Of a stretch of DNA of 19,561 bases, positions 1 to 6,505 are shown one piece after another. The stretch comes from Bacillota bacterium. Its GTDB lineage: Bacteria; Bacillota; Clostridia; Christensenellales; SZUA-584. Each line of letters starts with the position of its first letter. Within the stretch, counting starts at the first letter, position 1. The position numbers and the translations under genes are program-made. The notes beneath the pieces are model-generated. The model was not told the origin of the DNA. It worked only from the letters and a program-made list of their open reading frames with translations, and did no database searches. The DNA lies in assembly GCA_023416745.1 (NCBI GenBank), contig JAEZHF010000009.1:1-19561 (forward strand), in the 5' to 3' direction.

Positions 1-105
1 GCTGACAGACCCTGCCTGTCGGCTTGATAGGGATTCTCGTGCGACCAAGTTTTCCACAAACTATATACTTTTGTGGAGTTCGTTTGCGTCCACGGTGTGA
101 AATAG

Positions 106-240
106 TTAATTCTGCGGTGTTGCCCTAACCTTAAGCCCCGGACAAAACTCACGTATGATGGGTGTATTTCAAAACGTATAAAACCAGCGCTCGGGGCCGT
201 CAGGCTGTCAGCCCTTAACACGCATGAAATACAGAGGTTT
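106..240 (+). pseudogene. Detached N-terminal arm of the tyrosine integrase (frameshifted remnant)
   Basis: In frame 1 this stretch reads as a typical integrase core-binding arm. It contains PNLKPRT at about 124-144, then KPALGAVRLSALNTHEIQRF at 181-240. The natural continuation, YNALHKGDG, is found one frame over from 242. The run of five T at 238-242 would restore one frame if it had four T. A stop (TAG, 103-105) closes frame 1 upstream, and I could not follow the protein further left with confidence. It is read as the broken 5' part of the same gene as the 224-1030 frame. The stop at 103 argues for real decay rather than a single sequencing error. Confidence 0.7.
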
Positions 241-1030
241 TTACAACGCTTTGCACAAGGGCGATGGCGACGAACCCGGCCTGTCAGCAAAGACAGTTAA
301 GAACGTTCATGGAGTGCTTCACAAGGCTTTAAAACAGGCCGTGGAGATAGGATATATAAAATTCAACCCGGCGGATTCCTGTAAGATTCCGCGGGTTATG
401 AAGGCCGATATAAAACCGCTGGATGAAAAGGAAATTTCGGAGTTTCTTCACGCCATAAAGGACAAGCCGTATGAAGCGTTGTTAACCGTGGATATGTTTA
501 CAGGCATGCGACAGGGTGAATTGCTGGGCTTGACGTGGGATTGCGTAGACTTCCAAAAAGGCACGATCTTTTTATACAGGCAGCTTCAGCATATCAAAGG
601 ACGGTATGAATTTGGCACGTTGAAGAACGACAAGACCCGCACGATCACGCCCGCCCCATTCGTTATGGCGGCATTGAAAGAAGTGAAGCGAACACAGGCC
701 GAATGGAAGATAAGGGCCGGGGGTTTGTGGGAAGAAGGAGGCTTTGTGTTTTCAAACAAGCTCGGTGGGCATTTAACACATGGTACGGTCTATAAAACGT
801 TCAAGCGTGTTATGAAGAACCTCGGCCTGCCGGAAACCCGCTTGCATGATTTGAGGCATACATATGCCACGGTAGCTTTGCAGGCCGGGGACGATGCAAA
901 GACCGTTCAAGAAACCCTCGGCCACTTCAGCGTATCATTTACGCTTGACATATACGGTCATGTTACGGGCATGAAAGCGGAAAGCGCGAACCGTATGGAA
1001 CGGTTTTATGAGGGCATTTCAAAGCTGTAA
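224..1030 (+). CDS. Tyrosine recombinase/integrase, catalytic part, N-terminus lost by frameshift
   Basis: This encodes the catalytic part of a phage/ICE-type site-specific recombinase, which cuts and rejoins DNA through a tyrosine. The open frame (268 residues, against about 350-400 for the family) keeps the end of the core-binding domain (SAKTVKNVHGVLHKAL, residues 21-36). It also keeps every catalytic residue I look for: Arg96 in TGMRQGE, a beta-hairpin Lys134, His208 and Arg211 in HDLRH, His234 in LGH and Tyr244 in DIYGH. The ATG at 224 has no Shine-Dalgarno and codes out of frame for the first five residues. It is therefore an artefact of the frameshift at 238-242 and the protein is probably not functional. 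The gene ends 78 bp from the 3' end of tRNA-Pro, the usual place for an integrase beside its attachment site, so it is probably the last remnant of an element integrated there. Confidence 0.85.
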   Translation: MKYRGFYNALHKGDGDEPGLSAKTVKNVHGVLHKALKQAVEIGYIKFNPADSCKIPRVMKADIKPLDEKEISEFLHAIKDKPYEALLTVDMFTGMRQGELLGLTWDCVDFQKGTIFLYRQLQHIKGRYEFGTLKNDKTRTITPAPFVMAALKEVKRTQAEWKIRAGGLWEEGGFVFSNKLGGHLTHGTVYKTFKRVMKNLGLPETRLHDLRHTYATVALQAGDDAKTVQETLGHFSVSFTLDIYGHVTGMKAESANRMERFYEGISKL

Positions 1031-1059
1031 AGGGTAAAATAAAGGGTAAAACGCAAAAA

Positions 1060-1101
1060 AAACAAAAGAAAAAAGCCCGCATATGCCTCTATGACGGGCT
1101 T
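1060..1101 (-). terminator. Rho-independent terminator of the tRNA unit
   Basis: On the minus strand the stem AGCCCG (1095-1100) pairs with CGGGCT (1074-1079). It is extended by ATG/CAT with one bulged base and has a loop at 1083-1090. The T-rich tract follows at 1073-1054. It lies directly downstream of tRNA-Pro. It could also serve the integrase in the other direction, but there is no T run on that side. Confidence 0.75.
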
Positions 1102-1107
1102 CTAATG

Positions 1108-1184
<77 letters not shown>

Positions 1185-1191
1185 GTAAACT

Positions 1192-1219
1192 GCCCCAAAG
1201 AACAAAAGTCCTTTGGGGC
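1192..1219 (-). other. Hairpin between the two tRNA genes
   Basis: A perfect 9-bp stem, GCCCCAAAG at 1192-1200 with CTTTGGGGC at 1211-1219, closes a 10-nt loop. No T run follows on the minus strand, so it is not a standard terminator. It lies in the 43-nt spacer between tRNA-Thr and tRNA-Pro. It could be a processing signal in the dimeric precursor or a stability element. Confidence 0.6.
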
Positions 1220-1227
1220 TGATAACA

Positions 1228-1303
1228 TGGAGCCAATGAACGGGTTCGAACCGTTGACCTGCTCATTACGAATGAGCCGCTCTGCCGGCTGAGCTACATT
1301 GGC
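1228..1303 (-). tRNA. tRNA-Thr (anticodon CGT)
   Basis: The 76-nt cloverleaf reads 1303 to 1228. The acceptor GCCAATG pairs with CATTGGC, followed by T73 and an encoded CCA. The D-stem is GCTC/GAGC. The anticodon stem GCTCA/TGAGC encloses the loop TTCGTAA, so the anticodon is CGT (reads ACG). The T-arm ACGGG/CCCGT-type stem carries GGTTCGAAC. It is the first gene of the leftward tRNA unit, about 45 nt downstream of a good promoter. Confidence 0.95.
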
Positions 1304-1353
1304 ACCTTGAGCAGACGCAGAAATTCATGCTCCGCGTCCGCCGACAGTATGTG

Positions 1354-1382
1354 ATTATATCATAAGAATTCGGGCGTGCCAA
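1354..1382 (-). promoter_or_regulatory. Sigma-A-type promoter of the tRNA unit
   Basis: On the minus strand TTGGCA (1382-1377) and a perfect TATAAT (1359-1354) are separated by 17 bp. They sit about 50 bp upstream of tRNA-Thr. No reading frame occupies this place. The rest of 1383-1509 is AT-rich and shows nothing else I can name. Confidence 0.8.
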
Positions 1383-1509
1383 TACATTTTTACGAATATT
1401 TTTTATGTTTAAAATTGTACGTTGTCTGCGTTTTTAAGCCCTGTATTCACCGTTCTGATGCGTATGTCGCAGGTTTGGTTGAATCAACACGTGAGTGATA
1501 ATGGTTTTT

Positions 1510-1539
1510 TTGACAGCATACGCGGCGTTGGTGTATAAT
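1510..1539 (+). promoter_or_regulatory. Sigma-A-type promoter of the SH3 protein gene
   Basis: Perfect TTGACA (1510-1515) and perfect TATAAT (1534-1539) are separated by 18 bp. Transcription would start near 1546, about 20 nt before the ATG at 1567. This rules out the earlier in-frame ATG at 1495. Confidence 0.85.
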
Positions 1540-1566
1540 ATTAAAAAAGTATTAAGGGATATTCCA

Positions 1567-2736
1567 ATGAAAAAAGGGATATATATCATTTTAACCGTCA
1601 TGTTTTGTGTAGCCCTGTTGGCGCCTCTTGGTACGGCGAATGCCATGCCTTATTTTGAGGAGGCCACGGTGACGGCAGACGAAGTGAATATGCGTATGCG
1701 CCCCACCACCGATTCGCCGGTGATCATGCAGCTTTCGGCCGGGACGCGCATCGGCGTGTTCTGCGAGGAAACGGAGGGCTGGTACCGTGTGATCTATGGC
1801 AACTACCGCGGTTATATCAGTTCGGAATACGTGTTTTTGCCGTCGGTGGACTCAATGAACGCTAATGTGCTGGAGGGCGGGCTCAAACTGCGCAGCAACC
1901 CGGGTACGTATAGCAGCGCGGTTGCCGAGCTGGCTGAAGGGACAGGGGTCAAGATCGTCAATATCAACGGAGACTGGTTTAACGTGGAGATCGCCCAGAC
2001 GGCTGAGGATGGGACAACCACCACGCTGAATGGTTATGTGAACAAGGAATTCGTCAAGATCAGCTCGGCCAAAACCGCCAGCAACATGCTCAAAATCGGT
2101 ATGTCGGGCGCTGAAGTGCGCAACATTCAAGAGCAGCTGCGCAAGCGCAACTTCCTGCTTGCGCCGGCTACTGGTTATTTCGGCGACGTGACGGAAGGCG
2201 CGGTCAAGGCGTTCCAGCGCAAGGCCGACTTGTCTTCTGATGGCATTGTGGGCGCACAGACGTATGAGATGCTGTTCGACGAGGACAACGGCATTTCGAC
2301 GACAGCAGCCGAGCTGTTCGGTATCACCGGTGAGGTCCGGTTGTCCACCTGGGACGATATTGCCAAGGAGTTCAAGAAGGGTGATACAGTGACGGTGACA
2401 GACGTCAAAACCGGGCTGCAATACAAAGCGTACCGTTTTGGCGGGTGGTTCCATGCGGACAGCGAGCCGGTGACCAAAGAGGACGCCGCGGTCATCAAGA
2501 AGATGTTCGGCGGCAAATGGTCCTGGAACAGACGCGCGATCTGGGTCACGCTGAAAAACGGTAAGACATATGCAGCGTCTCAGCACGGCATGCCGCATAT
2601 GGTGGATGTGATATCCGGCAACGATTTCCCCGGCCATTTCTGCATACACTTCAACGACTCCAAGGTGCATGAAACCAGCGCGGAGTGTCCCCGCCATCAA
2701 GCGTGCGTTCAATACGCTTATGACAAGGCGCATTAA
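1567..2736 (+). CDS. Exported SH3 / peptidoglycan-binding protein with Cys-His C-terminal domain
   Basis: This is a predicted secreted cell-wall protein of 389 residues. A signal peptide (residues 1-26, cut after ANA) precedes two bacterial SH3 domains (about 36-92 and 97-165, with NMRMRP and LKLRSNP starts). A peptidoglycan-binding-1 domain follows (about 174-238, GMSGAEVRNIQEQL and GYFGDVTEGAVKAFQ). The C-terminal domain (about 256-389) is shared with the protein at 9771-11165. It carries FGGWFHAD, YAASQHG and GHFCIHFNDSKVH, with His340, Cys359, His361, His368 and His377. The order HG...GHFC loosely recalls the HG...SHGC site of L,D-transpeptidases, but I cannot assign that activity. The start at 1567 fits the promoter at 1510 and an AAGGGA ribosome site. 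The gene is monocistronic, with its own terminator. Confidence 0.88.
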   Translation: MKKGIYIILTVMFCVALLAPLGTANAMPYFEEATVTADEVNMRMRPTTDSPVIMQLSAGTRIGVFCEETEGWYRVIYGNYRGYISSEYVFLPSVDSMNANVLEGGLKLRSNPGTYSSAVAELAEGTGVKIVNINGDWFNVEIAQTAEDGTTTTLNGYVNKEFVKISSAKTASNMLKIGMSGAEVRNIQEQLRKRNFLLAPATGYFGDVTEGAVKAFQRKADLSSDGIVGAQTYEMLFDEDNGISTTAAELFGITGEVRLSTWDDIAKEFKKGDTVTVTDVKTGLQYKAYRFGGWFHADSEPVTKEDAAVIKKMFGGKWSWNRRAIWVTLKNGKTYAASQHGMPHMVDVISGNDFPGHFCIHFNDSKVHETSAECPRHQACVQYAYDKAH

Positions 2737-2744
2737 TGTGATCC

Positions 2745-2790
2745 AAAAGCCTTCTTCTGTGCCCGCAATGCGAGAAGAAGGCTTTTTGTT
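2745..2790 (+). terminator. Rho-independent terminator after the SH3 protein gene
   Basis: AAAAGCCTTCTTCT (2745-2758) pairs with AGAAGAAGGCTTTTT (2773-2787) around a 14-nt loop. A T-rich tail follows. It begins 9 nt after the stop codon. Confidence 0.92.
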
Positions 2791-2857
2791 TTGCTTTGAA
2801 TATTAAAGACCTGCGCCCACATATTTATATATGTATGCGCGGTTTTGGAGGTTTCTC

Positions 2858-4036
2858 ATGATAAAAAAGACTTCGGCCATATTGCTCGCGGTGATTGTCG
2901 GGATAATATGCACGGCTGTAACATATTTCGTGATGGGATCCACGTATGAAGCCCAAATGCAGGGCGGTGAAGGTCAGCTCTCGCTGCGGGAGTTCACCAA
3001 CGTGGAAAACGTCATCGAGAAGTACTATCTGCGTGATTTTGATATGGAAGACGTGCAGTACGCGGGCCTCAAAGCCATGGTAGCGTCGCTGGGAGACCCG
3101 TACAGTGTTTATTACACGCCGGAAGAATTCGATGCGTTCAACCGAAGCTCCACCGGAGCGTATGACGGTGTGGGCATGGGCATTAGCATCGATCAGGTGA
3201 CGGGGCTGACCGTGGTCAGCTACTTCATGGATGGCTCCTCCGCGCAGGCCGCGGGTCTGGAGGTGGGAGATTATATTGTCAGTATCGACGGGCAGGATGT
3301 AACGGATAAATCGCTGCAGGAAATCAGTGTGCTGTGCATCGGCGAGGAGGGAACCTCCATCAACATCGGCGTCAAGCGCGGTGATGAGGTGCTGGAGTTC
3401 GAGATGCTCCGTCAGCCGGTGGAGCTTGACATGGTGGAGTATAAGATGCAGAACGACGGCATTGGCTACATGCGCATCAAGCAGTTTGGCGGCAACTGCG
3501 AGGCGCTGTTCAACGAGGGTATAGATTATTTTGAGGCACACAGCGCCAAGGGCATCGTATTTGATTTGCGCGACAACCCGGGCGGTTACCTCAATACGGT
3601 GGTGCATATGCTGGACCGCCTGCTGCCTGAAGGCACCATTGTGTATACTGAAGACAAATACGGCAACCGTCAGACGGAGACCAGCGACTCGGCAAGCCTG
3701 GATATTCCGATGGTGGTGTTGGTGAACGGCCACACCGCATCGGCCTCCGAGATATTCGCGGGCGCAATACAGGACTACGGCACAGGCCAGGTGGTGGGCA
3801 CGCGCAGCTACGGCAAAGGCGTGGTACAGATCGTGCTGCCCATTTCGTCCACAGGCGGCGGCATCAAGATCACATCGTCCGAGTATTTTACGCCCAAGGG
3901 GCGCAGCATTGATCATAACGGCATCTACCCCGATCATTACGTGGAGCTCCGCGGCGACGGCGATACGCAGCTGGACAAAGCGCAGTCGGTGCTGCGCGCG
4001 ATGATGAGCGGCGGGGATCGTCAGGACGAAAACTAG
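2858..4036 (+). CDS. S41-family C-terminal processing peptidase (Ctp)
   Basis: This is a membrane-anchored serine protease of the CtpA/CtpB/Prc group, acting outside the cytoplasm on protein C-termini. The protein has 392 residues. It starts with an N-terminal membrane segment (about 5-26) and a helical entry region (42-95). A PDZ domain follows (about 104-185, GVGMGISIDQ and AAGLEVGDYIVSIDG), then the catalytic core. Ser295 in HTASASE and Lys320 in SYGKG form the expected Ser-Lys pair with the family spacing of 25. DLRDNPGGYL is at 236-245. The start at 2858 has GGAGG six bases upstream; the ATG at 2831 in the same frame has none. A weak TTGAAT-18-CATATT promoter may lie at 2796-2825. Regulatory proteolysis (for example spoIVB/ctpB-like) cannot be decided from sequence. 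Confidence 0.92.
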   Translation: MIKKTSAILLAVIVGIICTAVTYFVMGSTYEAQMQGGEGQLSLREFTNVENVIEKYYLRDFDMEDVQYAGLKAMVASLGDPYSVYYTPEEFDAFNRSSTGAYDGVGMGISIDQVTGLTVVSYFMDGSSAQAAGLEVGDYIVSIDGQDVTDKSLQEISVLCIGEEGTSINIGVKRGDEVLEFEMLRQPVELDMVEYKMQNDGIGYMRIKQFGGNCEALFNEGIDYFEAHSAKGIVFDLRDNPGGYLNTVVHMLDRLLPEGTIVYTEDKYGNRQTETSDSASLDIPMVVLVNGHTASASEIFAGAIQDYGTGQVVGTRSYGKGVVQIVLPISSTGGGIKITSSEYFTPKGRSIDHNGIYPDHYVELRGDGDTQLDKAQSVLRAMMSGGDRQDEN

Positions 4037-4043
4037 AATTTTC

Positions 4044-4072
4044 TTGCTCAGCAGCCTGTTCACTGCTACAAT
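4044..4072 (+). promoter_or_regulatory. Probable sigma-A-type promoter of trxB
   Basis: TTGCTC (4044-4049) and TACAAT (4067-4072) have a 17-bp spacer. They lie just after the protease stop codon and about 87 nt before the trxB start. The hexamers are good but not perfect. Confidence 0.55.
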
Positions 4073-4158
4073 AGTAGGAGCTTTTTCAGACTGCTGTATT
4101 GTTGCGCTGTCAATCGTTTGTTTTATACAGCGCGGTCATATATATGAGAGGGGAAACC

Positions 4159-5073
4159 ATGTACGATTGTATTATAGTGGGCGCAGGGCCGGCAGGGCTC
4201 ACAGCCGGCATATATGCTGGGCGGGCCGGCATGTCGGCGCTGATCATCGAGCGGGTGTTTCCGGGCGGCCAGATCGCCCGTGCGCATATCGTGGAGAACT
4301 ACCCCGGTTTTCCGGAAGGCGTGGAGGGTGTGGAATTGGGCATCCGGTTCAAGGATCACGCTGAGCGGCACGGCGGCGTGATCGAGTCGGTGGAGGTTAC
4401 CGGCTTTGAGCTGACGGGCAATATCAAAAAGGTGATTACGTCCGGCAAAACGTATGAAGCCAAAACGGTGATACTGGCGATGGGCGCGGCATACAAAACG
4501 CTGGGGCTTCAATCCGAGAAAAGGTTTTTAGGCACTGGGGTATCGTACTGCGCGACGTGTGACGGGCCGTTTTTCCGCGGCAAAGACGTGGCGGTGATTG
4601 GCGGCGGCGATACAGCCATCGAGGACGCGCTGTATCTGGCCAACGTTGTGAATAAAGTGTATGTGGTGCACCGGCGCGACGAACTGCGCGCCCAGATGGC
4701 GCTGCAGAAGGCCGCCAAGCAGAACAGCAAGATTGAATTCGTGTGGGACAGCGAGGTTGAGGCTATCACCGGAGAATCGGTGGTGGAGGGCGTTCGCCTG
4801 AACAACAGGAAGACTCAGGAGAAGACGCTGATACCGTGCTCCGGCGTGTTCGTGGCCATCGGTACAGTTCCGCATACCGACGAAGTGAAGGGGCCGATCA
4901 ACACAGACGAATCCGGCTATATTGTGACGGATGTGCATATGCGCACCAATCTGCCCGGCGTGTTTGCAGCGGGGGATATCGTGGCCAAGCCCTTGCGGCA
5001 GGTGGTTACGGCAGCGGCGGACGGCGCTACGGCGATCTACTCCGCTCAGGCATACTTAAGGGAACAGGAATAG
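4159..5073 (+). CDS. trxB: Thioredoxin reductase (NADPH)
   Basis: This flavoenzyme passes electrons from NADPH to thioredoxin in the cytoplasm. The 304-residue length matches the low-molecular-weight bacterial type. The FAD site VGAGPAGLTAG is at 7-17. The redox-active CATC (Cys131, Cys134) sits in SYCATCDGPFF. The NADPH site is GGGDTAIEDALYL (148-160) with HRRDELRAQ (171-179), and the C-terminal FAD motif is GVFAAGDIVAKPLRQ (267-281). The HRR motif supports NADPH rather than ferredoxin as donor. The start at 4159 follows an AGAGGGGA site; in-frame ATGs at 4099 and 4144 would add a non-conserved extension. It lies between the S41 protease and glmM with no functional link evident. Confidence 0.95.
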   Translation: MYDCIIVGAGPAGLTAGIYAGRAGMSALIIERVFPGGQIARAHIVENYPGFPEGVEGVELGIRFKDHAERHGGVIESVEVTGFELTGNIKKVITSGKTYEAKTVILAMGAAYKTLGLQSEKRFLGTGVSYCATCDGPFFRGKDVAVIGGGDTAIEDALYLANVVNKVYVVHRRDELRAQMALQKAAKQNSKIEFVWDSEVEAITGESVVEGVRLNNRKTQEKTLIPCSGVFVAIGTVPHTDEVKGPINTDESGYIVTDVHMRTNLPGVFAAGDIVAKPLRQVVTAAADGATAIYSAQAYLREQE

Positions 5074-5078
5074 GACTA

Positions 5079-5114
5079 TACCAATTTGCATATTGGTACG
5101 CCCGGGACTATAAT
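5079..5114 (+). promoter_or_regulatory. glmM promoter with an inverted repeat around the -35 box
   Basis: TTGCAT (5086-5091) and a perfect TATAAT (5109-5114) are exactly 17 bp apart, about 25 nt upstream of the glmM start. The -35 hexamer is the loop of a perfect 7-bp inverted repeat, TACCAAT (5079-5085) and ATTGGTA (5092-5098). No T run follows, so it is not a terminator. It looks like a dimeric repressor site, which is an inference from symmetry and position only. Confidence 0.7.
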
Positions 5115-5138
5115 ACAACAGCCGGGCCGGGAGGTTTA

Positions 5139-6485
5139 ATGGGACGACTTTTTGGAACGGACGGCGTGCGCGGCATTGCCAATGAAAAACTATCCTGTGA
5201 ATTAGCGTTCAAGCTGGGGCAGGCGGGTGCGTATGTGCTGACGAGCAGCGTGCATAAGGCGCGTATACTGATCGGCCGGGACACGCGTATATCCGGCGAT
5301 ATGCTGGAATCGGCGCTGGTGGCGGGGATCTGTTCGGTGGGCGCTGAAGCCGTGGTGGCCGGCGTGATACCCACGTCGGGCGTGGCATTTCTGACCCGGG
5401 ACTATGGCGCGGACGCGGGCATCGTGATATCGGCGTCGCACAACGCGGCGGAATACAACGGCATCAAGTTTTTCAGCGCCGACGGCAAGAAACTGCCGGA
5501 TGAGATTGAAGACCGGATCGAGGCCATCATACTGGACGGCAGCGAGACAATGGAGCATAAAACGGGCGTTAACGTTGGGCGGCGTGTGGGTGCGCTGAAC
5601 GCGCTGGCGGAATACAAGGAGTTTCTGTTGAGCGCCACAGACACCAACCTGCGCGGGCTCAAGATCGTGCTGGACTGTGCGCACGGCGCGGCATCCGTGG
5701 TGGGTCCGCGGGCGTTTCAGGAGCTGGGCGCGACGGTGGTGCCGTATTACAACACCCCGGATGGTACCAACATCAACGACAACTGCGGCTCCACGCATCC
5801 GCAGAAGCTGACGCAGCTGGTGACGGAGCTGGGCGCGGACATGGGGTTTGCGTTCGACGGGGATGCCGACCGGTTGATCGCGGTGGACGAGCACGGTGTG
5901 GTGGTGGACGGCGACCAGATCATGGCGATCTGCGCGATAGACTTAAAAAAGCGCGGCCTTTTGAAGCAGGATACGCTGGTCTGCACCGTGATGAGCAATT
6001 TAGGGTTGGACATCGCGATGGAGCAGCAGGGCATCCGCACCGTAAAGACCAAAGTGGGCGACCGCTACGTGCTCGAGGAGATGCTCAAGTGCGGTTACTC
6101 TCTGGGCGGCGAGCAGTCCGGTCATATCATATTCTTGGATCAGACACCGACGGGCGATGGTATACTGTCCGGCATACAGCTCGCGTCGGTGGTGATGCGC
6201 AGCGGCAGGCCGCTGTCCCGGCTGGCCGGCAAGATCAGCATACTGCCGCAGGTGCTGGTGAACGCGCGTGTGAAGGACGAGAACAAGGACAGCATATTGG
6301 AAGACGAGCAGGTTAAGGCGCGCATTAAGGAACTGGAGTCCCGGTTTCATGGAAAAGGGCGCGTGCTGATCCGTCCGTCCGGCACGGAACCGCTGGTTCG
6401 CGTGATGATAGAGGGACAGAACAAACAGGAGATCGAACGCCAGGCTGTGGAAATGGCCGCGCTTATTGAAAGCCGCCTCGCGTAA
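5139..6485 (+). CDS. glmM: Phosphoglucosamine mutase
   Basis: The enzyme converts glucosamine-6-phosphate to glucosamine-1-phosphate on the route to UDP-GlcNAc and peptidoglycan. The protein has 448 residues, the normal family length. It begins with GRLFGTDGVRG. The phosphoserine loop is VISASHNAAEYNG with Ser100, and the magnesium loop is FDGDADR (Asp240, Asp242, Asp244). GEQSGHII is the sugar-specificity loop, and the phosphate-binding RPSGTEPLVRV lies near the C-terminus. The start at 5139 has GGGAGG four bases upstream. A longer frame reaching back to 4836 overlaps trxB and is not the gene. glmS follows after 20 bp, so the two are almost certainly co-transcribed from the promoter at 5086-5114. 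Confidence 0.96.
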   Translation: MGRLFGTDGVRGIANEKLSCELAFKLGQAGAYVLTSSVHKARILIGRDTRISGDMLESALVAGICSVGAEAVVAGVIPTSGVAFLTRDYGADAGIVISASHNAAEYNGIKFFSADGKKLPDEIEDRIEAIILDGSETMEHKTGVNVGRRVGALNALAEYKEFLLSATDTNLRGLKIVLDCAHGAASVVGPRAFQELGATVVPYYNTPDGTNINDNCGSTHPQKLTQLVTELGADMGFAFDGDADRLIAVDEHGVVVDGDQIMAICAIDLKKRGLLKQDTLVCTVMSNLGLDIAMEQQGIRTVKTKVGDRYVLEEMLKCGYSLGGEQSGHIIFLDQTPTGDGILSGIQLASVVMRSGRPLSRLAGKISILPQVLVNARVKDENKDSILEDEQVKARIKELESRFHGKGRVLIRPSGTEPLVRVMIEGQNKQEIERQAVEMAALIESRLA

Positions 6486-6505
6486 TAATATCAGGAGGCT
6501 TTTAT

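Noticed and set aside
24..50. Stretch resembling a degenerate tRNA T-arm (GGGATTC...GCGACC), considered as the far attachment site of the integrase element
   Set aside because: Only a few bases match the tRNA-Pro 3' end, no acceptor stem or CCA follows, and it sits inside or beside the integrase gene rather than at the other end of an element.
1852..2733. Minus-strand open frame of 293 codons opposite the first SH3 gene
   Set aside because: The plus strand encodes clear SH3 and peptidoglycan-binding domains with promoter and terminator. The antisense product has shadow-like composition.
2825..4063. Long minus-strand open frame (412 codons) opposite the S41 protease
   Set aside because: It is a shadow of a GC-rich gene with strong family evidence on the plus strand. 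Its product is rich in His, Arg and Ala with no recognisable motif and it has no ribosome site.
5079..5098. Inverted repeat after trxB considered as a terminator
   Set aside because: It is followed by mixed sequence without a T run, and its loop is the -35 box of a good promoter.
4836..5138. Long N-terminal extension of glmM back into trxB
   Set aside because: Family members begin at MGRLFGTDGVRG. The promoter at 5086-5114 lies inside the extension and the ribosome site is at 5129-5134.
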